From Photorhabdus cinerea (GTDB lineage Bacteria; Pseudomonadota; Gammaproteobacteria; Enterobacterales; Enterobacteriaceae), in NCBI RefSeq assembly GCF_011189575.1, contig NZ_PUJW01000010.1, positions 62,001-126,000 of the forward strand: DNA of 64,000 bases, given 5' to 3'. Numbering within the stretch: the first letter of the stretch is position 1; each line of letters starts with the position of its first letter. Under the pieces are notes generated by a model, which saw only the letters and a list, made by a program, of their open reading frames with translations, had not been told where the DNA came from and made no database searches. A program made the translations under genes and the position numbers. Shown here in pieces: positions 42,425 to 52,063 of the stretch.

Positions 42425-44446
42425 ATGAGCCACTATCCTCACCTGTTTACCCCTTTAGACCTAGGGTTTACCACACTAAAAAACCGTGTTCTTATGGGAT
42501 CAATGCACACCGGACTGGAAGAGCATCCCGACGGCGCTCAGAGACTTGCTCGTTTTTATGCTGAGCGGGCAGCTGGAGGCGTAGCATTGATTGTCACAGG
42601 AGGAATTTCCCCAAATAAACAAGGTATTATAGGAAAAAACGCTGCATTTCTGGCAAATGAAAAAGCCCTTACTCACCATAAAATTATTACAGAAGCGGTT
42701 CATCAAGCTGATGGAAAAATTGCAATACAAATTCTACATACTGGCCGTTACAGCTATCAACCACAGCTTGTCGCCCCCTCTGCAATTCAGGCACCGATTA
42801 ATCCCTTCATGCCTCGTGAAATGACAGAAGAAGATATTCTGCAAACAATTGCAGACTTCGCCCACTGTGCACACCTGGCACAGCAAGCAGGCTATGATGG
42901 CGTGGAAATCATGGGCTCTGAGGGGTATCTGATTAACCAGTTTTTGACTACTCGTACCAATCATCGTCAAGACAAATGGGGTGGAAGTTTTGAGAATCGA
43001 ATGCGCTTAGCTGTGGAGATTGTCAAAGCTGTCCGTCAGGCAACCGGACGAGAGTTTATTCTGATTTACCGACTTTCAATGTTAGATCTAGTAGAAGATG
43101 GTTCTAATTGGCAGGAAATCGAGCAATTAGCTGTCGCCATTGAGCAAGCAGGGGCATCTATCATCAATACGGGTATTGGCTGGCATGAAGCACGAATTCC
43201 AACTATTGCCACTATGGTTCCTCGTGCTGGGTTTAGTTGGGTAACCAAAAAACTGATGGGGAAAATTTCTATTCCATTGATCACAACAAACAGAATTAAT
43301 GATCCACAAATTGCAGAACAAGTACTAGCACAAGGTTGTGCGGATATGGTTTCTATGGCACGACCTTTTCTGGCTGATGCTGAATTTGTTCTAAAAGCTC
43401 AGCAAGGGCGAGCTGATGAGATTAACGCGTGTATTGGCTGTAATCAGGCGTGTCTGGATCAGATTTTTGTCGGTGAAATAGCCTCTTGCTTGGTTAATCC
43501 CCGCGCTTGTTATGAAACAGAAATGGACGCCAAACCTACTACTGCGCCTAAAAAATTGGCGGTTGTCGGTGCCGGACCTGCTGGATTGTCATTTGCAGTG
43601 ACTGCTGCCAGTCGTGGTCATCACGTTACTTTGTTTGAACGTGACGGGCAGATTGGCGGGCAATTCAATATTGCCAAGCAGATCCCCGGAAAAGAAGAAT
43701 TTCATGAAACATTACGTTATTTCCAACGCCAGCTAGGAATCCATCATGTTGATGTACGACTGAATCAGACCGCAACGATAGAAACACTCTCTGATTTCGA
43801 TGAGATCATCATCGCTAGTGGCATTGTACCTCGTCAACTCACTATTGATGGTATTCATCACGAAAAAGTGCTGAGCTACCTGGATGTATTAAGAGACAAG
43901 AAAGCTGTCGGTCAACGTGTAGCTATCATTGGCGCAGGAGGAATTGGTTTTGATACCGCAGAATATCTAAGTCAGCCAGAAAAAAGTACCAGCCTTGATA
44001 GTACAGCTTTCAGTGAAGAATGGGGTATTGATAAAAATCTGACACATCGTGGAGGATTATCTCCTAAAGGCCCTCAACCAGAGCCCTCCCCCCGAAAAAT
44101 TTATTTATTACAACGTAAATCCACAAAAGTTGGAGAAGGATTAGGTAAAACAACAGGTTGGATACATAGAACCAGTCTGTATATGCGTGGTGTAAAAATG
44201 CTCAACAACATGCAATATCTGAAAATAGATGATCAGGGATTACATATTAGCTGTAATGGAGAACAGAGCTGTCTCGCGGTCGACAACATCGTTATCTGTG
44301 CCGGACAAGAGCCACTAAAAGAATTGTATCAGCCGTTACAGCAAGCGGGAAAAACAGTGCACCTTATTGGTGGAGCAGATGTGGCAGCTGAGCTGGATGC
44401 CCGACGAGCTATCGATCAGGGAACTCGATTAGGTCTTAAGATTTGA
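42425..44446 (+). CDS. fadH: NADPH-dependent 2,4-dienoyl-CoA reductase FadH
   Basis: FadH reduces 2,4-dienoyl-CoA to 2-enoyl-CoA so that polyunsaturated fatty acids can enter β-oxidation. The 673-residue protein (E. coli 672) has an N-terminal old-yellow-enzyme TIM barrel (FTTLKNRVLMGSMHTGLEE; VSMARPFLADAEF), four Fe–S ligands in CIGCNQACLDQIFVGEIAS followed by CLVNPRAC, and two Rossmann segments for FAD and NADPH (VVGAGPAGLSFA; IIGAGGIGFDTAEYL). The ATG at 42425 has GGAG seven bases upstream and gives the family N-terminus. A GC-rich hairpin (44,493–44,512) follows. Confidence 0.96.
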   Translation: MSHYPHLFTPLDLGFTTLKNRVLMGSMHTGLEEHPDGAQRLARFYAERAAGGVALIVTGGISPNKQGIIGKNAAFLANEKALTHHKIITEAVHQADGKIAIQILHTGRYSYQPQLVAPSAIQAPINPFMPREMTEEDILQTIADFAHCAHLAQQAGYDGVEIMGSEGYLINQFLTTRTNHRQDKWGGSFENRMRLAVEIVKAVRQATGREFILIYRLSMLDLVEDGSNWQEIEQLAVAIEQAGASIINTGIGWHEARIPTIATMVPRAGFSWVTKKLMGKISIPLITTNRINDPQIAEQVLAQGCADMVSMARPFLADAEFVLKAQQGRADEINACIGCNQACLDQIFVGEIASCLVNPRACYETEMDAKPTTAPKKLAVVGAGPAGLSFAVTAASRGHHVTLFERDGQIGGQFNIAKQIPGKEEFHETLRYFQRQLGIHHVDVRLNQTATIETLSDFDEIIIASGIVPRQLTIDGIHHEKVLSYLDVLRDKKAVGQRVAIIGAGGIGFDTAEYLSQPEKSTSLDSTAFSEEWGIDKNLTHRGGLSPKGPQPEPSPRKIYLLQRKSTKVGEGLGKTTGWIHRTSLYMRGVKMLNNMQYLKIDDQGLHISCNGEQSCLAVDNIVICAGQEPLKELYQPLQQAGKTVHLIGGADVAAELDARRAIDQGTRLGLKI

Positions 44447-44492
44447 TAAAAATGGTCATGTACAAACCGTAAAGATGCAATAGACACTCAAG

Positions 44493-44512
44493 CCGCGCCA
44501 TTCCTGGCGCGG
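44493..44512 (+). terminator. hairpin after fadH
   Basis: CCGCGCC and GGCGCGG with a six-base loop lie 46 bp past the fadH stop, between convergent fadH and sstT. Only ACACTTT follows, so it is a weak intrinsic terminator at best. Confidence 0.55.
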
Positions 44513-44566
44513 ACACTTTACTATTCTTACGCATCGTACCTATTACCCGCCAGAAAATTCTGTCAA

Positions 44567-45814
44567 TCAATTACGACGAGTTAGCTGATCCGATGCCAGA
44601 CGGTCATCCTCTGCCTGACACACAGCAGCGGTGAACAATACATCAGTAGAAGAATTCAAGCCAGTTTCTGCAGAATCCTGCAATACGCCAATAATCAAAC
44701 CTACTGCCACAACCTGCATAGCAATTTCATTGGAAATGCCGAACATGCTACAGGCCAGAGGGATCAACAATAAGGAACCACCAGCCACACCAGAAGCACC
44801 ACATGCACAAATTGCTGCCACCACACTTAGCAGCAATGCTGTAAGTAGATCAACCGGCATCCCAAGCGTATTTACCGCCGCTAGAGTTAATACAGTGATA
44901 GTTACCGCAGCCCCCTCCATGTTGATCGTTGCCCCCAAAGGGATGGAAACAGAATAAGTATCTTCATGCAAATTCATACGGCGACACATAGCCATATTCA
45001 CCGGAATATTTGCAGCCGAACTGCGAGTGAAAAATGCAGTTACACCACTTTCGCGCAGGCAAGCAAATACCAGAGGATAAGGATTACGACGAATTTTCCA
45101 GTAAACAATCAATGGGTTTACAACAAGTGCCATAACCAACATACAACCCAGTAGTACAACTAGCAGATAGACGTACCCCAACAACGTCTTAAAGCCAGTC
45201 TCTGCAATTGTTGAAGACACCAGACCAAAAATACCAATCGGTGCCAAACGAATGACTACCCGAACAACCTGAGTAACTGCTTCAGACATATCATGAATCA
45301 GGGACTTAGTTGAATCCGTTGCATGACGCAGTGCGATACCAAGACCAATAGCCCAAGCAAGAATACCGATATAGTTACCATTCAGTAATGCATTAACCGG
45401 ATTAGCAACAACATTCACCAACATCCCTTTAATCACCTCCATAATGTTTTCAGGAGGAGACATCTGAGCATCATTGATAGCCAATACCAGTTGTAACGGA
45501 AACATAAAGCTACCGACCACAGCAACCAATGCAGCGGAAAAAGTACCCAGGATATAGAGGATAAGAATTGGGCGAATATTGGTTTCCTGACCTTCTTTAT
45601 GGTTAGCAATTGAAGACATCACCAAAACCCATACCAATATCGGTGCTACTGCTTTCAGGGCACCAACGAACAACGTCCCAAGCAAACTGATTGACTTGGC
45701 AACCGAAGGTGCCAGCCACGCTAGCAGTATCCCTGCTATTAAACCTACCAAAATTTGTTTAACCAAGCTCCCTTGTGTAAGGTAATGCACGAAGCCACTT
45801 TTTTGTTTTTCCAT
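44567..45814 (-). CDS. sstT: serine/threonine:Na+ symporter SstT
   Basis: SstT imports L-serine and L-threonine with Na+. The 415-residue protein (E. coli 414) belongs to the dicarboxylate/amino-acid:cation symporter family. It has eight or so hydrophobic helices, the serine-rich re-entrant loop TRSSAANIPVNMAMC, the IPLGATINMEGAAVT motif and a late hairpin region (CGASGVAGGSLLLIPLACSM). The NH2-terminal GSLVKQILVGLIAGILLAWL is typical. It is transcribed from the AT-rich 289-bp gap shared with the end of alx. Confidence 0.95.
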   Translation of the reverse strand: MEKQKSGFVHYLTQGSLVKQILVGLIAGILLAWLAPSVAKSISLLGTLFVGALKAVAPILVWVLVMSSIANHKEGQETNIRPILILYILGTFSAALVAVVGSFMFPLQLVLAINDAQMSPPENIMEVIKGMLVNVVANPVNALLNGNYIGILAWAIGLGIALRHATDSTKSLIHDMSEAVTQVVRVVIRLAPIGIFGLVSSTIAETGFKTLLGYVYLLVVLLGCMLVMALVVNPLIVYWKIRRNPYPLVFACLRESGVTAFFTRSSAANIPVNMAMCRRMNLHEDTYSVSIPLGATINMEGAAVTITVLTLAAVNTLGMPVDLLTALLLSVVAAICACGASGVAGGSLLLIPLACSMFGISNEIAMQVVAVGLIIGVLQDSAETGLNSSTDVLFTAAVCQAEDDRLASDQLTRRN

Positions 45815-46039
45815 AGTTAACCCATTTTATTAACAGTTCTGTTGAATCTATATTTTTTGTATTTGCTTCCCCAGTATAGGGAAGCCAAGAATGGTGAAAA
45901 ACAGCAACAGTTAAAATATACAACCCAGCCGGCATTTATTAACAATATACTTATATTTGTGTGATCAAAACGGCAATTTATACATTTATAAAACACAATT
46001 ATTTGTTTCTATGTTTAACCACTTTTCAACAAGTTAAGA

Positions 46040-46077
46040 CAAAAAACCATATCTCCTTATTCAGAAAGATATGGTTT
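46040..46077 (-). terminator. intrinsic terminator after alx
   Basis: On the minus strand AAACCATATCT and AGATATGGTTT form an 11-bp stem with a twelve-base loop, followed by TTTTTTG, 27 bases after the alx stop. Confidence 0.9.
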
Positions 46078-46103
46078 CCTATTAAAAAATAGTTGCTTGA
46101 TTA

Positions 46104-47063
46104 CTAGAGCTTTTTAGCTTCGAGCTTATTTACCCAAATATTAATAATCATTGTTACTACCAAAATACCCGCTATAGCTCCTAGAGAAACCACCATAGGA
46201 ATATGATAAACATCCATTATCAGCATCTTAATACCAATAAATACCAAAATAACTGACAAACCATATTTCAACATTGTGAATTTCTCTGCCACTCCTGCCA
46301 ATAGGAAATACATTGCACGTAATCCTAAGATAGCGAAAAGGTTAGAAGTTAAAACAATAAAAGGATCTGTGGTGACGGCAAAAATAGCAGGAATACTGTC
46401 TACGGCAAAAATAACGTCACTAATTTCAATCAGAATCAAGACCAGGATCAATGGAGTCGCATATAACAAACCGTTTTCTTTAACAAAAAAACGTTCACCA
46501 TGGAGACTATCAGTCATACGAATATGCAATCTTAACCAACGGACAAAAGGTTTATCTCCTACCGGAGAATCCCCCTCCTTTGCCAACGCCATCTTAGCAC
46601 CTGTCACCAGCAGAAAGATGCCAAACAGATAGAGTACCCAACTGAATTGAGAAACCAACCAACTCCCCGCAAAGATCATCACAGTACGCAGTACAATTGC
46701 GCCTAAAACACCATAAATAAGGACTCGACGTTGCAAATTTGCCGGAATGGCAAAATAACTGAACAACATCAGCCAAACGAATACGTTATCAACAGCAAGT
46801 GCCTTTTCCAGCAAATAACCGGTAAGAAAAGCCATTACCTGGCTATTGGCGACGGCTCCCCCCAAAGTTTCTCTGAAATACCACCACAACCCTAATGCAA
46901 ATAAGAGCGATAAACTTACCCAAATTACACTCCAGACAGCAGCCTGACGAAATGACATTACCTGCTCTTTCTTACGTCCCTGTAAGAATAGATCCAACAA
47001 CAACATAACTGTAATTAAAACAGCGAAACTTCCCCATAAGATGGAGCTACCCACTGAGTTCAT
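46104..47063 (-). CDS. alx: Alx/TerC-family inner-membrane protein
   Basis: Alx is a TerC-family membrane protein, alkali-induced in E. coli and implicated in manganese export. The 319-residue protein (E. coli 321) has about nine transmembrane helices. The family's acidic, probably metal-binding motifs are present: LEKALAVDNVFVWLMLF in helix 3 and ISDVIFAVDSIPAIFAVTTD later. It begins MNSVGSSILWGSF. A long leader with yybP–ykoY features lies upstream, so expression is expected to respond to Mn2+ and pH. The gene is a single unit with a clear terminator. Confidence 0.95.
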   Translation of the reverse strand: MNSVGSSILWGSFAVLITVMLLLDLFLQGRKKEQVMSFRQAAVWSVIWVSLSLLFALGLWWYFRETLGGAVANSQVMAFLTGYLLEKALAVDNVFVWLMLFSYFAIPANLQRRVLIYGVLGAIVLRTVMIFAGSWLVSQFSWVLYLFGIFLLVTGAKMALAKEGDSPVGDKPFVRWLRLHIRMTDSLHGERFFVKENGLLYATPLILVLILIEISDVIFAVDSIPAIFAVTTDPFIVLTSNLFAILGLRAMYFLLAGVAEKFTMLKYGLSVILVFIGIKMLIMDVYHIPMVVSLGAIAGILVVTMIINIWVNKLEAKKL

Positions 47064-47082
47064 TTTCTTCCTCTCACAAACA

Positions 47083-47295
47083 AAAACGGCCGAAGTCTCA
47101 GAAGACGCCAGCCGTTGCTATATTTCTTTCTCACGTTATGGATATGGATGTATTGCAAGCAACCTCGCCTTCTGGCAAGGTCTCACTTACAACACAGAAA
47201 ATGTACCACCAGGTATAAATTCAAGGTTGCCCGGCTACCGGATGCTATTGCATCGTAATGACGATAAACCGGCTAAGGAAGTTACTCCCCTTTGC
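47083..47295 (-). promoter_or_regulatory. yybP–ykoY manganese riboswitch (PRE element) of alx
   Basis: On the minus strand the leader starts with AAAGGGGAGTAACTTCC, the conserved GGGGAGUA block, continues with AGCCGG and TCCGGTAGCCGGGCAACC, and contains GTGAGACCTTGCCAGAAGGC, a hallmark segment of this class. It ends with a terminator-like hairpin (CGGC…GCCG then TTTTTG, 47,083–47,114) shortly before the alx start. E. coli alx has the same arrangement (PRE, previously SraF). Confidence 0.88.
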
Positions 47296-47766
47296 TATGA
47301 TGAAAAATAAATCAAATTCACACAAGAATCAATCTGCCGTAAAAAAATATTAACGCACAATCAGAAACATTATAAAAATTAAACAAATAAAAAAATTCCA
47401 TACCTCATATCTGTAAGCAGAAATCAACCATCATTAGATATATATAAATGAATAGAATGACAACAAACTACGAAGAAAACAGGTTAAAACAGTAGAAAAA
47501 ATAGCAATTAGTTTAAATAAGAAATCTAACAAGCCAATCTCAATAGACCCGTTTATTATTCGATGACAATGAATGTTCAATTGATCACCAAAATTTTCTG
47601 TTTAGTCATCCTTGATTTTGTTACAGTGTATCAGGCACGTCATTTTCCTCTTTCAAGGGATTGGAAAGGTATCACAACCGGCCAAATAACTAAAACAGGA
47701 TATAATTTAATCAGCTTAGCCTCATGCTTTCAGGATGAACGAATAAAGGCATTTTAGGAACACCTG
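47296..47766. other. AT-rich gap between alx leader and yqjA
   Basis: The two genes diverge here, and both promoters must lie in this AT-rich stretch. No RNA or convincing gene is seen. The 64-codon frame at 47,563 lacks a ribosome binding site and family resemblance. Confidence 0.5.
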
Positions 47767-48438
47767 ATGGAAATAGTAAAAGAACTTATATATGCACTTT
47801 GGCACCAAGATTATGAAACTCTGGCCAACCCATCCCTATTATGGGCCATTTATATCATGTTATTCTTGATTCTATTCCTTGAAAGTGGCCTGCTTCCCGC
47901 TGCATTTTTACCTGGAGACAGCCTGCTTATACTGGTTGGAGTGTTAATCGCTAAAGGTACAATGAGTTTCCCTGTAACGATTGCAATCTTGACTGCCGGA
48001 GCAAGCTTAGGCTGCTGGATAGGTTACCTTCAAGGAAAATGGTTAGGAAATACCAAGATAGTACAAGGCTGGCTCTCTCACCTTCCAGCCCATTATCACC
48101 AAAGAGCTTATAGTCTTTTTCACCGCCACGGCCTGTCTGCTTTGCTTATCGGCCGTTTCCTCGCATTTGTAAGAACCTTATTACCAACACTTGCTGGTCT
48201 GACGGGCTTGCAAAATAGTCGTTTCCAGTTTTTTAACTGGCTCAGTGGCCTCCTGTGGGTCGTTATCCTTACCTCTCTGGGCTATGCACTCGGCAAAACC
48301 CCCATCTTCCGTCAGTATGAAGATCTGGTAATGAATTTCTTGATATTACTACCACTTGCTTTGCTAATTATTGGTTTTAGCGGTAGTTTGTTTGTTGTAT
48401 GCCGTAAAAAAGTTTGCCATTCCCCACAAAAAAAGTAG
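47767..48438 (+). CDS. yqjA: DedA-family membrane protein YqjA
   Basis: DedA proteins are multi-span membrane proteins involved in lipid-carrier scrambling and membrane homeostasis. YqjA of E. coli is needed for alkaline tolerance and drug resistance together with YghB. The 223-residue protein is close to YqjA along its length: ESGLLPAAFLPGDSLLILVG (conserved acidic and PGD residues), GRFLAFVRTLLPTLAGLTG with the essential Arg motif, and WVVILTSLGYALG. E. coli has mzrA directly after yqjA. Here it is absent. Confidence 0.94.
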   Translation: MEIVKELIYALWHQDYETLANPSLLWAIYIMLFLILFLESGLLPAAFLPGDSLLILVGVLIAKGTMSFPVTIAILTAGASLGCWIGYLQGKWLGNTKIVQGWLSHLPAHYHQRAYSLFHRHGLSALLIGRFLAFVRTLLPTLAGLTGLQNSRFQFFNWLSGLLWVVILTSLGYALGKTPIFRQYEDLVMNFLILLPLALLIIGFSGSLFVVCRKKVCHSPQKK

Positions 48439-48467
48439 TTAATTCTTAGAAAACACAATACTCCCCT

Positions 48468-48498
48468 CTGCTGCAGATGATTGTATCGTTTGCAGCAG
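48468..48498 (+). terminator. hairpin after yqjA
   Basis: CTGCTGCA (48468–48475) pairs with TGCAGCAG (48491–48498) around a 15-base loop. No T-tract follows, so its role is uncertain. Confidence 0.4.
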
Positions 48499-48632
48499 AA
48501 TAGTGAAATAACGCTAATGTTTTTCATTCATCTTCTAAAATATAAGCTATATTTAATGATAGCCTTTTCCACCACCAGGAAAAGCAACTAACGTAAGTTA
48601 AATATCCATATCTTATACGAGGAGTAGTCTAT

Positions 48633-48938
48633 ATGATGCAGAACAAAACTACTGAAGATTTACATGTTGAACTAAAATCACTTGCGGATACACTGGAAGA
48701 AGTGATCAAAAATTCCGGTGATAAATCCAAAGTCGAACTGGAAGAACTTCGCGGCAAAGTAGAGGAAGTAATCAAAGATACTCGCTCTAAGCTCGGTAAT
48801 GCCAGTGATATGATCGTCAAGCAAACAAAAGATATGGCAGTCCGTGCTGATGACTACGTTCACGATAAGCCATGGACAAGCATCGGTATTGGTACAGCCG
48901 TCGGTGCCATATTAGGTGTATTATTAGCTAAACGCTAA
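48633..48938 (+). CDS. yqjD: YqjD, ElaB/YqjD-family ribosome-associated membrane protein
   Basis: YqjD of E. coli is a C-tail-anchored inner-membrane protein that binds stationary-phase ribosomes. The 101-residue product shows the DUF883 pattern: a long amphipathic helix (LHVELKSLADTLEEVIKNSGDKS), the DDYVHDKPWTSIGIGTAVG motif and a short terminal membrane anchor (GAILGVLLAKR). GAGGAG precedes the start by nine bases. It begins the yqjD–yqjE–yqjK operon, with one base before yqjE. Confidence 0.94.
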   Translation: MMQNKTTEDLHVELKSLADTLEEVIKNSGDKSKVELEELRGKVEEVIKDTRSKLGNASDMIVKQTKDMAVRADDYVHDKPWTSIGIGTAVGAILGVLLAKR

Positions 48939-48939
48939 T

Positions 48940-49341
48940 ATGAGTAATTCATCCAAATCTCAAGGCCCCGGTAAAGGGGTCCTTGATATTCTTCAGCGCA
49001 TTGCCACTATCGTTATCGAGATAGTAGAAACTCGCTTACAACTGATCGTTGTAGAGTTGGAAAAAGAGAAAGCCACTCTGATACAACTGATAGTCATAGC
49101 CAGCCTGACACTGCTATTTACCGCTTTCGGGCTGATGTGTCTGCTTGTGATAATTTTTTGGGCCATCGATCCCACCTGGCGCTTTACTGTGTTGGTTAGT
49201 ACCACTGGAACTTTATTTCTTCTGGCTCTTACTGGCCTCATATGGACTATCAGAAAAGCGCGAAATTCAACATTACTTAGCGCAACGCGAGAGCAATTAA
49301 AGATTGATAGAAAAATGCTGGAGGATAACCACAATGAGTAA
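48940..49341 (+). CDS. yqjE: YqjE, phage-holin-like (DUF1469) membrane protein
   Basis: This 133-residue protein has a soluble N-terminus (SKSQGPGKGVLDILQRI), the conserved ETRLQLIVVELEKEKATL helix and two membrane spans (about residues 50–72 and 82–105), as in the holin superfamily III / YqjE group. No function is established. It begins one base after the yqjD stop and overlaps yqjK by eight bases (ATGAGTAA), so translation is coupled. Confidence 0.93.
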   Translation: MSNSSKSQGPGKGVLDILQRIATIVIEIVETRLQLIVVELEKEKATLIQLIVIASLTLLFTAFGLMCLLVIIFWAIDPTWRFTVLVSTTGTLFLLALTGLIWTIRKARNSTLLSATREQLKIDRKMLEDNHNE

Positions 49342-49594
49342 ACCGCGTCAGAAAAGAAAGCTGAAAAAACAGCAACTACTCAACAATATCCAACAGCAAC
49401 GGCTTGAACTCTCCAACAATACACAACTCTGGAAAAGTATCACCGAACCTTATGACAAAAGCTGGCAAAAGCTTTTGTCATTAAAACCTTATCTGCAACT
49501 TGGAGTCAGTGCTATTTCTTTATATGGGCTTCGCCATCCAGTGAAATTTTATCGTTGGTCGCGCTACATCATTCGCGCACTGAAACGGAAATAG
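49334..49594 (+). CDS. yqjK: YqjK-like family protein
   Basis: The 86-residue protein is very basic at the N-terminus (MSKPRQKRKLKKQQLL), then helical (NIQQQRLELSNNTQLW), with one weak membrane segment around residues 50–65 and a basic tail, as in YqjK-like proteins of Enterobacterales. The start ATG overlaps the yqjE stop, with GGAGG nine bases upstream. Its role is unknown. It is the third gene of the yqjDEK operon. Confidence 0.9.
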   Translation: MSKPRQKRKLKKQQLLNNIQQQRLELSNNTQLWKSITEPYDKSWQKLLSLKPYLQLGVSAISLYGLRHPVKFYRWSRYIIRALKRK

Positions 49595-49814
49595 CAATAA
49601 TTTTTCATAATATACCTTGTTGATGATCACTTTGGTTGCTCACATTCAAAAACTTTGTATAAAATTGTTAATAATCCTTGCTTACAACTCACCTCATCTC
49701 TCTTTAGTATACATTCCATCCGTTAATGATTAGCAAATTGTATTGTTTCAAGCTGATATAGACTAATCATCAAACAAATCATTGTTATTATTTATCTATC
49801 GCCTGGAGTCGTTA

Positions 49815-50210
49815 ATGAAAAAATTTGAAGATAGTGCCTTGCTATTAGCTCGTATTTTAATGCCAATCCTATTTATAGTTGCAGGTTATGGTAAGCTGGG
49901 TGACTCCTACACTGGCACTCAACAATATATGGAAGCAATGGGGATTCCTGGTTTTTTATTACCACTGACTATTTTGCTTGAACTAGGTGGTGGCCTGGCA
50001 ATACTATTTGGCTTCTTAACCCGTACAACAGCATTATTTACCTTTGGTTTCTGTGTTCTGACTTCCCTGCTTTTCCACAGCAATTTTGCTGAAGGTATGA
50101 ACCAGACTATGTTTCTGAAAAATATGACTATTGGTGGCGGCTACCTGTTACTAGCTATCACAGGTCCAGGTAAATTCAGCCTCGACCGTCTAATGAACAA
50201 AAACTGGTGA
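49815..50210 (+). CDS. yqjF: YqjF, DoxX-family membrane protein
   Basis: DoxX-family proteins are four-helix membrane proteins of uncertain enzymatic role, often linked to redox stress. This 131-residue protein has FEDSALLLARILMPILFIVAGYGKL at the start, GIPGFLLPLTILLELGGGLAILFGF and a late MFLKNMTIGGGYLLLAITGPG segment, all typical of YqjF. The ATG at 49815 has GGAG six bases before it, and the longer frame to 49782 is not used. It has its own 220-bp upstream gap and ends the yqj cluster. Confidence 0.92.
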   Translation: MKKFEDSALLLARILMPILFIVAGYGKLGDSYTGTQQYMEAMGIPGFLLPLTILLELGGGLAILFGFLTRTTALFTFGFCVLTSLLFHSNFAEGMNQTMFLKNMTIGGGYLLLAITGPGKFSLDRLMNKNW

Positions 50211-51058
50211 TGTTTTAAGCCATCAAACATAAACTGCCTCCAGGTAACAATAATTCTTCACCAAAACCTGTATTAGGAAGAAACGTGAAAATGGGGTTCC
50301 CACAATATTGAGGGGCCCTGCAAACAACGAGAATAAACTATAATGATTATTTTAGAAAATTCTATAAGATGATCAATAATAGAACTTCACACCCATTTCT
50401 AATGGGCTAAGAATAAAATAAAAATTGGTTAAAAAATAAAATCCCCAGTTGCAAGATATATAGTTAAAATTCAGAAAAACAAGACATCCATTGCCATTAA
50501 ATATTGATATTGGATTTATTCCCACCATATTAAAATTTGGTACCAACGAATCCATTCAAATACCAAAATTAAAATACACACCGAGAAATATCCCATATCA
50601 AATAAGCGACATATTGAATTACATATATTTTTATTTGATAACTCTCATCAACTTAATTTTGCAATAAATATCTTAGCACACTTATCCACTTACAATAAAA
50701 ATCATCTTTATCAAAAAATTATTTTATTTTCAAACAAAAGCATATATTCACTAATTCACTATTTTTTACCAGTGTGTATTTAACCACTATTGAATGATGT
50801 TAGGTTTATTACTACATTTATGTCCCAAACATGGTGTACCCCATATTTGGGACACATCCAATTACTGGTTTTTAAGAGCTGCTCTTAACGACATGCCTAC
50901 CTCGTTCTCTAACTGTATATTCCAGTTTCAAGAAATACCTCCTGTTCGGGAGTTAGGATGAATACGCTTTTTATAGCTGCTAAAATTTTCATCACTCACC
51001 CCAAACATCCCAAGTTACTCAAAAAATAACGCCGTAATTTTCTACACAGCTTCTATCT
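50211..51058. other. 848-bp AT-rich gap between yqjF and yhaJ
   Basis: No gene could be supported. It contains a perfect TGTCCCAAA/TTTGGGACA palindrome (50,821–50,854). On the minus strand a perfect AGGAGG stands six bases before a TTG codon near 50,930 that opens only 18 codons. A 60-codon minus frame (50,373–50,555) ends in GVKFYY, faintly like an outer-membrane β-barrel end, but lacks a start signal. E. coli carries unrelated genes here, so this is probably the scar of lost DNA. Confidence 0.4.
50821..50854. repeat. perfect palindrome with 9-bp arms
   Basis: TGTCCCAAA and TTTGGGACA are separated by 16 bases. There is no T-tract. It could be an operator, a mobile-element end or a structured 3' UTR. 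Confidence 0.5.
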
Positions 51059-51955
51059 TTACCGGCTAGCAAATAACTTAGGGATTTCCCGCAAACACCA
51101 AGATTTCGCTTCCCCCATACTGTCTCGTCGCCATGCCATAATAATATTTGCGTCATGACTGTATTCAGAACTAATCACCCGCAAACGACCCGCAGTAATA
51201 TCTTGTTCCACCATAGGATAAGGCATGGTCGCAACCCCCAATCCAGCTAAGAGAGCACGACGTTTATCTTCCAGAGAACTGACCGTCAAACGCTGTTGCT
51301 TATCTAATAACTGAACCGTCAATACCGGACGCTCCCTTGCTGTATCTGCCACAGCAATACCACGGTATTTCACTCGTGTTACATCAGACAAAGGCTCCGG
51401 TTCTTGGTGAATAGGATGCTCAGGGCTAGCTACATATACATTGGTAATGCTGTAAAGATGACGCGAGTTAATTTCTGCCGATGCGCGGAAATGCATATCT
51501 GGCGCAATAACAATATCCGCCCGCCCAGTTTCCAGTCGCTCCCATGAGCCAGCCAAAACCTCAGTCAACAAAGAGAGCTGGGTGTTCGATTTCTGAGCAA
51601 GTTTGCCCACGAGTGGAAACAATGAAGATGCAGGAACCAATGCCTCACAAACGATTGTCAGATGAGTTTCCCAACCCCGCGCTAATGCCTCTGCATCAGC
51701 GGTTAATTTATCCGCAGCCTCAAGTAATTGACGCCCACGCTCAAGTAACATACGGCCAACATTGGTGAATTTAGTTCTATGACCCGAACGGTCAAATAGC
51801 ACCACATCCAACTCATCTTCCAGCTTTTGCATCGTATAGCTAAGTGCAGAAGGAACACGACCAAGTTCATCAGCTGCCGCAGCAAAACTTCCCCGCCGGT
51901 CAATCGCATCCATGACCCGTAGAGATTCCAGTGTAAGCGCTCGTTCTTTGCTCAT
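51059..51955 (-). CDS. yhaJ: LysR-family regulator YhaJ
   Basis: YhaJ is a LysR-type regulator that in E. coli responds to nitroaromatics such as DNT and activates yqjF. The 298-residue protein equals E. coli YhaJ in length and is very similar: an N-terminal winged HTH (SLRVMDAIDRRGSFAAAADELGRVPSALSYTMQKLE), then the periplasmic-binding-like effector domain (RADIVIAPDMHF, VADTARERPVLTVQLLDKQ). The C-terminal MAWRRDSMGEAKSWCLREI is intact. Both its divergent neighbour yhaK and the possible target yqjF lie beside it here. Confidence 0.95.
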   Translation of the reverse strand: MSKERALTLESLRVMDAIDRRGSFAAAADELGRVPSALSYTMQKLEDELDVVLFDRSGHRTKFTNVGRMLLERGRQLLEAADKLTADAEALARGWETHLTIVCEALVPASSLFPLVGKLAQKSNTQLSLLTEVLAGSWERLETGRADIVIAPDMHFRASAEINSRHLYSITNVYVASPEHPIHQEPEPLSDVTRVKYRGIAVADTARERPVLTVQLLDKQQRLTVSSLEDKRRALLAGLGVATMPYPMVEQDITAGRLRVISSEYSHDANIIMAWRRDSMGEAKSWCLREIPKLFASR

Positions 51956-52063
51956 ATTTTTCTCAATCAGGAAATTTGAATATGGTGACCAGATTAACTG
52001 GCTAACATTTCGCCGTCCAGATAATTACTATTTTAGTGTGTGTTTTTTAAGGTAATCGCTATC

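Noticed and set aside
47563..47757. 64-codon ORF just upstream of yqjA
   Set aside because: No ribosome binding site or family similarity. It occupies the probable yqjA promoter and leader.
50373..50555. 60-codon minus-strand ORF ending in GVKFYY, possible porin fragment
   Set aside because: The alternating aromatic end is suggestive but too short, there is no start signal, and no porin family could be named.
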